A stretch of DNA of 64,000 nt, from assembly GCF_900604355.1 (NCBI RefSeq), contig NZ_UWOE01000001.1, positions 2,232,001 to 2,296,000 on the forward strand. Direction: 5' to 3'. The notes under the pieces were generated by a model, which saw only the letters and a list, made by a program, of their open reading frames with translations, did not search any database and had not been told where the DNA came from. The number at the start of each line of letters is the position of its first letter. Positions within the stretch are counted from its first letter, which is position 1. The DNA comes from Luxibacter massiliensis (lineage in GTDB: Bacteria > Bacillota > Clostridia > Lachnospirales > Lachnospiraceae). A program made the position numbers and the translations under genes. Positions 17,909-26,884 of the stretch are shown here, piece by piece.

Positions 17909-19243
17909 TTACTGTGCCAGCAGGATTTCGCTGTCTACCATGTCACACGCTTCCCCAGGTGTATAAACCCCGTTTATCACGCCATAAATGCTGTCATATA
18001 GCGCATTTCCATATGCCTCTGTACTTACATTATCCGGCTGCATAATAGGACTCACTGTGTCCTCGCCCATTGCCTCCAGCACTTTTCCAAACACAGGGTG
18101 CTCTGTAAGGAATGACTCTTCTATTTCCCCTCCATAGTTGGTCGGCGGAGTACACAGATTGTCGATCATAATTTTTGCGCCCTCGTCACTATAGTAAAAT
18201 TTGAAGAAATCCAGAATGGCCGCTTCCTTTTCGGGATCCTCAGATACCTTTGCGCTGATACAAAGAGGGGCGTGGGGAACCTGCATACTCACATTTTGAT
18301 CGCCAATCCCGTCATCAAAAGATACTCCCCAGCTAAATGCAAAGTCATCTTTATATTCACTGCCTTCCAGATAGGAACTCTCCCATGTGCCAGAATCAAA
18401 CATAGCAGCCTGTCCGCTCATAAACATTTCCTTGGCATCATAATAAGTGCTTGTAGCTACATTGCTGGGGAAAGCGCCTGCCTTGCTCAGCTCCTCCAGC
18501 TTTTCATAAAATTTGATGAAATCTGGATTATTGAAGCTTTCTTCCCCCTCCAGAATTTTATCTATTTTATCAAAATACCCATAGCGGCACAGAAGTCCCA
18601 TAGTACCCCAGACTGAATACGGATCCTGGGCGCCTTTTGCAATCGTAGTTATTCCATTCTCATGAAACACCTGTGCTGCCTCCATAAGCTCATCATAAGT
18701 TTCTGGAACTTTTACATGATACTGGTCAAACAGCGCCTGGTTATACCAGAACCCTGTCACCAGCTTCTGATAAGGGAGTCCGTACACAGACCCCTCCACT
18801 TCCAGGGAATGGACCATATTGTCATTCATAATCGAAGTTAAATCGTTCTCTGTAATAAAATCATCCAGACAGTACAAATCTCCATTTGCAGCCATCTCTT
18901 TTGAAGGGGCAAGCAGGTTAAAAAATACGTCCGGCAGAGTCCCGGCCTGGGCATCCATCTTCATTTTATTATAATGCTCGTTTGTCTCTTCCCCTGTAAG
19001 ATTAATCTCAACATCTGGGTTCTTTTCCATATAAGCTTTTACCACAGCATATACTGCCGGCTCCTGCTCCTCCACATTGGCCACATGCATGGAGAGCTCG
19101 AAGCTTGTTTTCCCTGTGCTGCTGGAGCTATCCTCTGACTGTGCCGCCTTGTCTGCATTGCCCTTTTCCGAACTGCCGCATCCGCCAAGCAGGGAGGCTG
19201 CCATTGCAAGACTTAACATGATTGCTGACATTTTCTTTTTCAT
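17909..19243 (-). CDS. Extracellular sugar-binding lipoprotein of ABC importer
   Basis: Captures the sugar outside the membrane and delivers it to the two permeases. The 444-residue protein begins with a lipoprotein signal peptide (positive start MKKK, hydrophobic core, lipobox LLGGC with lipidated Cys at about residue 22), a Ser-rich linker, and a family 1 solute-binding fold (VEINLTGEETNEHYNKM, MFMSGQAAMFDSGTWE). It is the first gene of the operon that runs through both permeases, the dehydrogenase, the glycyl radical enzyme and the activase. Ligand unknown, presumably a fructose-containing or other oligosaccharide. Confidence 0.94.
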   Translation of the reverse strand: MKKKMSAIMLSLAMAASLLGGCGSSEKGNADKAAQSEDSSSSTGKTSFELSMHVANVEEQEPAVYAVVKAYMEKNPDVEINLTGEETNEHYNKMKMDAQAGTLPDVFFNLLAPSKEMAANGDLYCLDDFITENDLTSIMNDNMVHSLEVEGSVYGLPYQKLVTGFWYNQALFDQYHVKVPETYDELMEAAQVFHENGITTIAKGAQDPYSVWGTMGLLCRYGYFDKIDKILEGEESFNNPDFIKFYEKLEELSKAGAFPSNVATSTYYDAKEMFMSGQAAMFDSGTWESSYLEGSEYKDDFAFSWGVSFDDGIGDQNVSMQVPHAPLCISAKVSEDPEKEAAILDFFKFYYSDEGAKIMIDNLCTPPTNYGGEIEESFLTEHPVFGKVLEAMGEDTVSPIMQPDNVSTEAYGNALYDSIYGVINGVYTPGEACDMVDSEILLAQ

Positions 19244-19281
19244 ACGCTTCCATCCTCTCTTTTGTTTTTATTCTGATTATA

Positions 19282-19335
19282 TTAACCGGTTGTTACACAA
19301 AATATATCATCATTTTTAATATGTGTCAACCGGTT
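19282..19335 (-). promoter_or_regulatory. Sigma-A promoter with two LacI-type operators
   Basis: On the minus strand TTGACA (plus 19324-19329) and TATATT (plus 19301-19306) are separated by exactly 17 bases. An AACCGGTT palindrome overlaps the -35 region (19328-19335) and a second lies downstream of the -10 (19283-19291 within TTAACCGGTTG), 44 bases apart and both extended as AACCGGTTG. This fits repression by the island's LacI-family protein. The promoter drives the binding-protein gene at 19243. The remaining 19336-19545 is AT-rich and carries the control region of the divergent GH32-like gene. Confidence 0.85.
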
Positions 19336-19477
19336 TTATATCTATTTTTATGGTCATTATGCACAATATTTTATATCTAAAATTATTCATCCTCACGATT
19401 TTAATTTATAATTCGATTTTTCGTTGTCTTTCAAATTTCTTTGGTTTATAATCATTTTTATTCATTTACACATTTAA

Positions 19478-19513
19478 TTTTGTATACCCAAAGGGCATCC
19501 CCTAAAGGCAGGG
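19478..19513 (+). repeat. TACCC-nn-AGGG dispersed repeat motif
   Basis: TATACCCAAAGGGCATCCCC lies just upstream of the GH32-like gene and resembles the core of the 61-bp tandem repeat (inverse strand TATACCCCCAGGGCACCCCG) and the element near 59671. Function unknown. Confidence 0.5.
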
Positions 19514-19545
19514 CGCTTAAAGGTATATACGAAAGGATGGATACC

Positions 19546-20943
19546 ATGCATCATTTATATTACCAACCAGAAAATGCCTGTTTTGGCGACTGTATGCCTT
19601 ATGGCCTGGGTTCTGAGTTCTATCTGTTCCACCAGCGCGACAGACGTAACCCCGCTCCTCTGCCAGACTGTGAGCCATTTGGCTGGGATCTGATAACGAC
19701 AAATGATTTCGTCCACTATCAGGATTATGGCACAGTGATCGGCTGCGGGCAGAAAGATGAACAGGATCAGTTTATATTTGCAGGCAGTATCTTCAAAGCA
19801 AAGGGAGAGTACCATGCCTTTTATACGGGATATAACCGGGATTATCCTGCCAGGGGCCTGCCCTCCCAGGTTCTTATGCACGCCAAAAGTCCAGACCTTA
19901 TTCACTGGGACAAGAGTGGAGAGTCACTTACTTTTGGCCCCCAGAAGGGATATGACCCGACTGACTGGCGGGACCCTTTTGTACTATGGAATGAGGAGAG
20001 GCAGGAATACCTGCTGATATTAGGCGCCCGCAAAGAAGGGGACAAGCATTGCTTGAGTGGATGTACTGTTTATTTTACTTCCCAAAATTTAGCTGAATGG
20101 AAATTTGGCGGTGATTTTTGGGCGCCAGGCCTCTATACCATGCATGAAATGCCAGACCTTTTTAAGATGGGAGACTGGTGGTATCTGCTCACCACTGAAT
20201 ACAGCCAGAAATGTAAGACCATTTATCGGATGAGTAGGAGCCTGGACGGCCCCTGGCAAAAACCTGCCGACGATGCCTTTGACGGCCGTGCCTACTATGC
20301 GGCCCGGACCTTTGCATTAAACGGACACCGGATCCTGTTTGGCTGGGTTCCCACCAGGGCATCTGAATCTGATACATCTGACTTCGTCTGGGGAGGCACC
20401 TATATGGCACACGAACTTTACCAGCTTCCTGACGGCACATTGAAAGTAAAGGTCCCAGAAACAGTCTGGGCCGCCTTCAAAGACAAAAAGAGGATCCCCC
20501 CAATATATCTGGATGCCCGCTCCTGCCAGATCCACAAGATCATATCTGAGAATCCGGGAAACCTATATTCTTTTGAAGGAGATTTCATATTTACAGAAGG
20601 TATGCAGCAATTTGGGATTACCATGCGGGATCATTATGAGACTGGCCAGTACTATCAGTTCACCTTCCTCATATCTGAAAACAGGTTCTGTTTCGAGAAG
20701 GTTCCAAACTGGCCCTGGCCTGCAATCCAAAATACAGGACTGGAACGCCCTATTTCACTTACAGCCGGCGCCCCTTTACATATACGGTTAATTGTGGACG
20801 ATACAATAGCTACGCTCTATGTAAATGGAACCGCATTAAATGCCAGAATGTATGCACAGCCTGGCAAGTCCTTGGGAATTACAGCCTCTGGGACTGCATT
20901 GAAAATAGAGAATGCAACATTTTCCAATTGCCTGAAGAAATAA
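19546..20943 (+). CDS. GH32-like beta-fructosidase family protein
   Basis: A five-bladed beta-propeller glycosidase of the GH32/GH68 type with a C-terminal beta-sandwich. ATG at 19546 is chosen since GAAAGG lies 9 bases upstream. No signal peptide is present, so it acts on imported sugars. The three acidic sites are recognisable but divergent: the nucleophile region reads GDCMPYG rather than NDPNG, the transition-state stabiliser is in DWRDPFVLW, and the general acid in HEMPDLF instead of ECPD. FAGSIF matches the FSGS segment. These changes suggest an unusual fructoside or related substrate (inference). Divergent from the importer operon and followed by an aldolase. Confidence 0.82.
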   Translation: MHHLYYQPENACFGDCMPYGLGSEFYLFHQRDRRNPAPLPDCEPFGWDLITTNDFVHYQDYGTVIGCGQKDEQDQFIFAGSIFKAKGEYHAFYTGYNRDYPARGLPSQVLMHAKSPDLIHWDKSGESLTFGPQKGYDPTDWRDPFVLWNEERQEYLLILGARKEGDKHCLSGCTVYFTSQNLAEWKFGGDFWAPGLYTMHEMPDLFKMGDWWYLLTTEYSQKCKTIYRMSRSLDGPWQKPADDAFDGRAYYAARTFALNGHRILFGWVPTRASESDTSDFVWGGTYMAHELYQLPDGTLKVKVPETVWAAFKDKKRIPPIYLDARSCQIHKIISENPGNLYSFEGDFIFTEGMQQFGITMRDHYETGQYYQFTFLISENRFCFEKVPNWPWPAIQNTGLERPISLTAGAPLHIRLIVDDTIATLYVNGTALNARMYAQPGKSLGITASGTALKIENATFSNCLKK

Positions 20944-21009
20944 TATAGATACATGCGCGCAGCCATTCACCGCACGCACCTAACTGACATAATGAGAAAG
21001 GAGTTTTTT

Positions 21010-21933
21010 ATGCTTGCTAATTTGAACGATGTCCTGATCCCAGCCCAAAAAGGCCGCTACGCCGTGGGACTATTTAATGCTGTGAATTTAGAACTGGCCC
21101 GGGGGATTATTGCCGCCGCTGAGCAGGCCCACTCTCCTGTTATTTTCGGCTCCGCCGAGGTTCTGCTGCCCTATGGCCCTCTGGAGGAAATTTCCTATTT
21201 TCTGATTCCCATGGCCAAAAAAGCTTCCGTGCCTGTGGTTGTACACCTGGACCACGGCCTAAAAAAAGAAACCTGCATCCGCGCCCTGGAGCTTGGTTTC
21301 ACCTCAGTCATGTATGACTGCTCTGCTCTGCCCTATGAAGAAAATGTAAAGGAAGTACGGGAGATGGTTCGCATTGCCCACTCTTACGGCGCCTCCGTGG
21401 AGGCAGAATTAGGGCGCGTGGGAGATAATGAAGGCTCTTTAGAAAGCGCATCCTGCCAGCCTGATCCCGCCCTTTATTATACAGACCCGGCCCAGGCAAA
21501 GGATTTTATTCATAAGACAAAGGCTGACGCTTTGGCCGTTTCAGTGGGGACTGCACATGGCGCCTACAAACTGCCCCCCAAATTGGACTTTGAGAGAATA
21601 CATACGATTTCCAGGACTGTCCCTGTCCCTCTCGTCCTGCACGGAGGATCAGGCCTCACAGACAGCGACTTCCAAAAGGCCATCGCTGCAGGCATCAGTA
21701 AAATTAATATATTCACTGATATTAATATCGCTGCCGTAGAGGCTGCCCTTTCTTCCTTCCAGAAAGTAGAGAAAGGTATTATCGACCTTATCCCTGCCGA
21801 GGTGGAAGCTGTAAGGCAAACCGTGGCAGCCAAAATCGCCTTGTTTGGCTCCTCTCAAAAAAATCTGCCAGGGGACGATGTAGAAACGCTTGCCGCCCTA
21901 GTGGCAAAAGAGGTGCTCCGCCGCCTTACCTGA
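21010..21933 (+). CDS. Class II fructose/tagatose-bisphosphate-type aldolase
   Basis: Zinc-dependent aldolase splitting a ketose phosphate into dihydroxyacetone phosphate and an aldehyde. Start ATG at 21010 has AAAGGAG six bases upstream. About 307 residues, family length. Zinc and catalytic signatures: VVVHLDHGLKKE (Asp and His), VEAELGRVGDNEG (Glu), AVSVGTAHGAYK (His), LVLHGGSGLTD (His, phosphate binding) and INIFTDINIAAV. It could act on a 1-phosphate or 1,6-bisphosphate; the PfkB kinase at 6.5 kb could supply the phosphate. Second gene after the GH32-like gene. Confidence 0.92.
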   Translation: MLANLNDVLIPAQKGRYAVGLFNAVNLELARGIIAAAEQAHSPVIFGSAEVLLPYGPLEEISYFLIPMAKKASVPVVVHLDHGLKKETCIRALELGFTSVMYDCSALPYEENVKEVREMVRIAHSYGASVEAELGRVGDNEGSLESASCQPDPALYYTDPAQAKDFIHKTKADALAVSVGTAHGAYKLPPKLDFERIHTISRTVPVPLVLHGGSGLTDSDFQKAIAAGISKINIFTDINIAAVEAALSSFQKVEKGIIDLIPAEVEAVRQTVAAKIALFGSSQKNLPGDDVETLAALVAKEVLRRLT

Positions 21934-21992
21934 TACTAAACACCAGCATTTCAGATTCCTTTCCTGCCCCCAAAGCAGGCCAGAAGCACAAA

Positions 21993-22035
21993 GCCAGAGA
22001 GCCGGGAGTTTCATTTCTGCTCCCGGCCCTCTGGC
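21993..22035. terminator. Terminator hairpin between convergent genes
   Basis: A 16-base inverted repeat (GCCAGAGAGCCGGGAG with CTCCCGGCCCTCTGGC, one mismatch) closes an 11-base loop midway between the aldolase and phosphatase stops. Pyrimidine-rich tails follow on both strands (CCCTTTCCCCCCTT; CTTTGTGCTTCT), so it probably serves both directions. Confidence 0.8.
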
Positions 22036-22049
22036 TGCCCTTTCCCCCC

Positions 22050-23225
22050 TTAATAATACTTTACACTGACCCTCTTCCCCATCTTCTCCACTACATTCTG
22101 GAGCTGCTCAACCAGATTCATACGGACACTTAAGTCAAAGCTCAGCTCTGAATCCTGATGGGCCTGGTTTACTGCTGTTCCCACAAAAAGATTCAGCTGT
22201 GTACACTCCTCAATCAGGATCTTAGCCAACCTGGAGGCGCCATTATTGGCATCCAACTCATCAAAAAATTCTGCGTCAAATTCGTCCCTGACATATCTTT
22301 TTAGCAGCTTTAATGCCCTGCCCATAGTCAGTACACCCTCTGTCACCAGGTCAAGGCCCTCTATGACAGCCATGGGGGGTACATCTGGATCATTGTGATC
22401 CACTTTCGTGATAATGTCCTTTTTCAGTACCCGGGCCGCAATATTGGCACTGGTACCTCCGGCCACAATCTTTTTCCCTTCCATGTGCATGAATTCATGC
22501 ATCAATTTTTCATCGTCCTCTTTATGTAAGGGAGGGCCGGTAAATATATTGACCACCCGCCTTTCAATCACCCGGGCAACGGCCACTGTCGTATCGTCCC
22601 CCGGCCTCTGCACATACAAATCATCGCATGCCTGGCTGAGCAGGACCGCCAGCCTGGAAGCTGACAAGGTTTTTTTCGTACACTGCAGCGTATATTCTGC
22701 CATGTTCTCCCAGGTCCACCCCTGGAGATTGAGGATTTCTCCTGCCCCGGCATAGATCACCCCGTCGCTCATCAGCACAAAACAGTCATTCTGCTTTACC
22801 TGGAAACGATATTCATGGATTGTCTTTCCCTCAATACTCCGCTCCTCATAGGGATATTTTACAATCTTTTTATCCCGTATAAACACACATCCCGGGTTGT
22901 CAAACTCAGCCAGGTAAGCCTCTCCGCTGTGGAAAATCTGCAGGATGCTGAAAGTGGCATAGGCCACCTTCCGTACCTGGCAGATGGGCAGGGTCTTTGC
23001 TATTGTCTCCACACAGGACTCAATGGTGGCTCCCTGAAACATCATTGTACCAAGTATTTTGGAAGTCAGGGTGGCCAGTATATTGGCTTTTACCCCACTC
23101 CCCATCCCATCCGCCAGTATCACAATATCTGAGTCCTCTGTCTTTACAATCTCTACTTTGTCTCCACAGAGCTCTTCCTGGTGTTTATTCAGGCTTTTCC
23201 ATGCCACATCAATACTAACGCTCAT
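22050..23225 (-). CDS. SpoIIE/PP2C-type serine phosphatase of hydrogenase cluster
   Basis: Protein Ser/Thr phosphatase with the metal-binding motifs ILADGMGSGVKA, LMSDGVIYAG and GDDTTVAVA over the first ~230 residues, followed by a C-terminal region of about 160 residues with no recognised domain (starts near VNIFTGPPLHKEDDE). ATG at 23225 has GAGGAGGG upstream and begins 1 base after the HydS stop, so the two are tightly coupled. Known relatives reverse phosphorylation of STAS proteins in partner-switching; here the upstream sensor presumably controls it. No STAS target gene is visible nearby. Last gene of the operon. Confidence 0.9.
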   Translation of the reverse strand: MSVSIDVAWKSLNKHQEELCGDKVEIVKTEDSDIVILADGMGSGVKANILATLTSKILGTMMFQGATIESCVETIAKTLPICQVRKVAYATFSILQIFHSGEAYLAEFDNPGCVFIRDKKIVKYPYEERSIEGKTIHEYRFQVKQNDCFVLMSDGVIYAGAGEILNLQGWTWENMAEYTLQCTKKTLSASRLAVLLSQACDDLYVQRPGDDTTVAVARVIERRVVNIFTGPPLHKEDDEKLMHEFMHMEGKKIVAGGTSANIAARVLKKDIITKVDHNDPDVPPMAVIEGLDLVTEGVLTMGRALKLLKRYVRDEFDAEFFDELDANNGASRLAKILIEECTQLNLFVGTAVNQAHQDSELSFDLSVRMNLVEQLQNVVEKMGKRVSVKYY

Positions 23226-23226
23226 A

Positions 23227-24939
23227 TTATCCCTCCTCTTCGTTGAGGATGGAGTCACGCAGTTTTGTCAACGTCACCTTTGTCTCTGCCGTTGTTTCCC
23301 CCAAAAGTCCCGCAATTTCCTGGGCCACCATCATCTGCTTCTCAATTACCTTCTGCGCCATCTCCATGGTATCAACCTTCAGGTTATAGTGCTGTTCCTT
23401 GATTTTCTCTTCTCTTGTCACATCCTGATATGTCACCAGCACGGAATCCAGGTTCTCAATATATACGATAGTCTCCTCGGCGGTCATACGGCCATTTTCC
23501 AGCTGCACCTTTTTATGTATCACCGGCTCCTTTGTATGAAGAGTCTCTTCAATGTCCCCGGCCTCAATAAACTCAAATATGTATCTCTGTACGGCCTCAT
23601 CCTTCCCCACTCCCAGTAGGTCCTGGGCCCTTTTATTACATTCCCGTATTCTCATGCTGCTGTCTATTATAAAAATCATATTGGGAGTGACATCCATGAC
23701 CACATTCGACATCGACTCAGCCTGGGTCAAGGCATAGGGCATACACATGGACAGCTCTGCTTTTCCCTGGTAGACGGCAATGGCCTTGTCGCGGCATGTG
23801 GGGTATCCGCATGCCCCACAGTTCAGCTCATCCTCAGGTGCATATTTTCCTGTGGATTTTAAAATATCACGGATTTCTTCTTCTGACGGCATCCCGTCCT
23901 GCAGTTTATTCTCTTCAAACCTTTTATACAGCTCCTCTGTGCTCATATCCGGCAGGTTTCTGGCAGCTTTGTGGGACACCTGATTCTCAATTTTAATCTT
24001 GGCTTTTACATACGATGTATTCCACCTTGCAGACGCCGGGCCTTTTGCACATCCGCCCTCACAGACATTCGCCTCGATAAAACAGTGCTTAAGCTCCCCC
24101 CTCTGCAGGCATTCCAGCATCTCCATGCAATTCGACAGTCCGTCTACATAGACCTTGTGGTACGTATCCGCCTCCTCCTCCGCCACCACTGACTGGATCA
24201 CGCCGCCGCTGATGGGGTACAGACGGTTGACCCTGGGGTCAGGATTTCCCACTGGCTTATCCTGGCATGCATAAATATCTATCTTTTCTTCTTCCAGCCA
24301 GATAGCCAGCTCCTCAAAGGTCAGGATTGCGTCGATAGCGCCGGCAACCCTGGCATCTCCAATGGCCTCCTGCTTCTTGGCAATACAGGGGCCCAGAAAT
24401 ACAACCTTCACATCCCCGCCATACAGCTTTTTAATATAACGCCCGTGGGCCACCATGGGGGACACGACCGGGGCAAGCAGCCCCACGCAGTCAGGGTAAT
24501 ACTTTTCCACCAGGTCATTCACACTGGGACAGCAAGTTGTGATAATATTGTCCATCTTTTTCTCACGGATAATCTTCTTATATTCATCCGTCACCATGGC
24601 CGCACCCTCGGCTGTCTCCCGCACCTCTGCAAACCCCAGTTTCAGCAGGGCATCCACCACCTGTCCCGGACGCTCAAATTCCAGCACTCCCAGATATGAC
24701 GGCGCAATAGAAATAATGGTTTTATAACCCTGCCTTAAATATCCTTTCACACGCTCCATATCACTGGCAAATGTCTTGGCATTCTGAGGGCAGATTTCCA
24801 TACAGCGGCCACAGTTGATACAATGGTCTTTCAAAATATGGGCCTGTTCATTCTGTACCGAAATAGCCTTTACCATACAGTAACGGACACATTTATAGCA
24901 ATGCCGGCATTTAGCATCCTTAAAATCAATAACTCTCAT
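23227..24939 (-). CDS. hydS: HydS-like sensory [FeFe]-hydrogenase with PAS domain
   Basis: Predicted H2/redox sensor of the group C type, about 570 residues. Order: two-cluster ferredoxin (CRHCYKCVRYC, CINCGRCMEICP), H-cluster domain with deviant loops (L1 TTCCPSV, L2 GPCIAKKQE, L3 ANVCEGGCAKG lacking GGGQP), a four-Cys FeS domain (CGACGYPTC..., CMP), then a PAS domain from about residue 415 (MIFIIDSSMRIRECNKRAQD) and a coiled-coil-like end. ATG at 24939 is chosen from AGGAGG 12 bases upstream. It precedes the SpoIIE phosphatase by one base, so the sensor likely signals through it. Sensory role is known for group C relatives and inferred here. Confidence 0.9.
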   Translation of the reverse strand: MRVIDFKDAKCRHCYKCVRYCMVKAISVQNEQAHILKDHCINCGRCMEICPQNAKTFASDMERVKGYLRQGYKTIISIAPSYLGVLEFERPGQVVDALLKLGFAEVRETAEGAAMVTDEYKKIIREKKMDNIITTCCPSVNDLVEKYYPDCVGLLAPVVSPMVAHGRYIKKLYGGDVKVVFLGPCIAKKQEAIGDARVAGAIDAILTFEELAIWLEEEKIDIYACQDKPVGNPDPRVNRLYPISGGVIQSVVAEEEADTYHKVYVDGLSNCMEMLECLQRGELKHCFIEANVCEGGCAKGPASARWNTSYVKAKIKIENQVSHKAARNLPDMSTEELYKRFEENKLQDGMPSEEEIRDILKSTGKYAPEDELNCGACGYPTCRDKAIAVYQGKAELSMCMPYALTQAESMSNVVMDVTPNMIFIIDSSMRIRECNKRAQDLLGVGKDEAVQRYIFEFIEAGDIEETLHTKEPVIHKKVQLENGRMTAEETIVYIENLDSVLVTYQDVTREEKIKEQHYNLKVDTMEMAQKVIEKQMMVAQEIAGLLGETTAETKVTLTKLRDSILNEEEG

Positions 24940-25126
24940 GTTTATCCAATCCCTCCTATGTTCTGCCACACAAAAAGCGCACAAAGGCCTCCTGCTAAAA
25001 CAGCACTGTAACTGACTGTGAAATCCCACTGCATACCCTTCTGGTATCTGAAGTGTGCATCCCACCGCCAAATCACAGTGCTATCTCTATCTGCATACAT
25101 ATGGCAGAAACGTATTATGCGCTATA

Positions 25127-26869
25127 CTAGTTAATGCTCCGCTCTACATAGCTTGTGTGCAGAATATGATGTGCCTTCTCGCTTCCAGGCTCGCCCAAAT
25201 ATTCTGCATATATCTTCTGAATAGAAGGATTTTCATGGGATTTCCTGAATGTCTTGGCCGCATCATTGTCATACAAGGCTTTTGCCCGGATTGCCCTCAC
25301 ATCTGCATAATTCCGCACATCTGCATGTACTTGCGGCTGGCCGCCTCCATTGACGCATCCACCTGGGCAGCACATAATTTCGATAAAATGGTAATCTGCT
25401 TCCCCTGCCCGCACCTTATCCATAATCTGTTTTGCATTGGAAAGTCCCGATGCCACCGCCACTTTTACGTCCATGCCTGCAACATGGTAGGCCGCCTCTT
25501 TGATCCCTTCTGTACCACGTACCTCTGTAAAATCTACACTTTCCAGCTCTTCACCTGTAAGTTTCTCCACCGCTGTACGCAATGCGGCCTCCATAACACC
25601 GCCTGTAGCGCCGAAAATCACACCGGCCCCTGTAGATTCTCCTAACGGATCATCAAACCCTTCCTCCGGCAGGCTCTTAAAATCAATGCCTACCTTTCGT
25701 ATCAGGCGTGCCAGCTCCCTTGTTGTAATGGAAATATCTACATCCGGCACGCCTGCTGCATTCTGGTCCTCACGGTTAATCTCGAACTTCTTTGCCGTAC
25801 ATGGCATTACACTGACACAGACAATATTCTTCGGGTCAATGCCCATCTTCTCAGCGTAATATGTCTTGGCAATAGCGCCGAACATCTGCTGGGGAGACTT
25901 GCAGCTTGACAAATGTGCGAGCTGGTCTGGGTAGTAATGCTCACAATACTTTATCCAGCCTGGGGAGCAGGAGGTCATCATCGGCAGAACCCCGCCGTTT
26001 TGTACACGGCCTAAAAATTCATGGGCCTCCTCCATAATCGTCAGGTCTGCGCTGAAATCTGTATCAAATACTCTATCAAAGCCAATACGGCGCAGAGCTG
26101 CTGCCATCTTGCCCTCCACATCTGTCCCCATGGGATAGCCAAACTCTTCGCCCAGGGCTGCCCGTACAGATGGCGCAGGCTGCACAATCACATGTTTCTC
26201 CGGATCCCCGATGGCTGCCAGAACATCATCCAGAAAATCCTTTTCATACAGGGCCCCCGTGGGACATGCCGTAATACACTGGCCACAGGAGACACAACTT
26301 GTATCGCCCAACCCCATATCAAAAGGAGAGCCGATAAATGTGGCAAATCCCCTGTTATTCGGGCCGATCACCCCCACTGCCTGTACCTTCTCACAGACTG
26401 CAGTACACCTGCGGCAGAGGATGCACTTATTATTATCGCGAACCATATGCGGGGAACTGTCATCTAATTCATACTCTGGGGACTCACCGGCAAAATAATT
26501 CTCATCTGCCACGCCCAGCTCCTGGCAGAGTGCCTGAAGCTCACAGTTTCCACTCCTCACACAGGAAAGACATTTTTTGTCATGATTGGAAAGAATCAGT
26601 TCCAAAGTCCTCTTTCTGGACTCGATTAACTGAGGCGTATTTGTGAGCACCTCCATGCCCTCACTGACTGGATGGACACAGGCTGCCACCAGGTTCCTGG
26701 CCCCCTTTACTTCCACAACACACATACGGCAGGCGCCGATTTCATTGATATCCTTCAAGAAACAGAGGGTAGGAATCTTGATTCCTGCTCCGTGGGCTGC
26801 CTCCAGGATAGTAGAACCTGCCGGTGCGCTGACATTCAAGCCATTGATTTTTAAATTCACATTCTCCAT
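25127..26869 (-). CDS. hydA: [FeFe]-hydrogenase catalytic subunit (HydA, copy 2)
   Basis: Catalytic subunit of the second NAD-linked hydrogenase, 580 residues, same domain order as copy 1: [2Fe-2S] (CFLKDINEIGACRMC), histidine-ligated cluster (HDKKCLSCVRSGNC), two ferredoxin clusters (CILCRRCTAVC, CVSCGQCITACP), H-cluster domain with L2 MPCTAKKFE and L3 EIMCCPGGCVNGGGQP. Loop L1 reads TSCSPGW, not TSCCPxW as in copy 1. GGAGGATAGAGAAT precedes the ATG. It lies in a seven-gene operon with regulatory genes. Confidence 0.95.
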   Translation of the reverse strand: MENVNLKINGLNVSAPAGSTILEAAHGAGIKIPTLCFLKDINEIGACRMCVVEVKGARNLVAACVHPVSEGMEVLTNTPQLIESRKRTLELILSNHDKKCLSCVRSGNCELQALCQELGVADENYFAGESPEYELDDSSPHMVRDNNKCILCRRCTAVCEKVQAVGVIGPNNRGFATFIGSPFDMGLGDTSCVSCGQCITACPTGALYEKDFLDDVLAAIGDPEKHVIVQPAPSVRAALGEEFGYPMGTDVEGKMAAALRRIGFDRVFDTDFSADLTIMEEAHEFLGRVQNGGVLPMMTSCSPGWIKYCEHYYPDQLAHLSSCKSPQQMFGAIAKTYYAEKMGIDPKNIVCVSVMPCTAKKFEINREDQNAAGVPDVDISITTRELARLIRKVGIDFKSLPEEGFDDPLGESTGAGVIFGATGGVMEAALRTAVEKLTGEELESVDFTEVRGTEGIKEAAYHVAGMDVKVAVASGLSNAKQIMDKVRAGEADYHFIEIMCCPGGCVNGGGQPQVHADVRNYADVRAIRAKALYDNDAAKTFRKSHENPSIQKIYAEYLGEPGSEKAHHILHTSYVERSIN

Positions 26870-26884
26870 ATTCTCTATCCTCCA

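Noticed and set aside
16044..19243. Missing ABC ATPase as evidence of a broken importer
   Set aside because: CUT1 importers in Firmicutes commonly share an ATPase encoded elsewhere, so absence here is ordinary.
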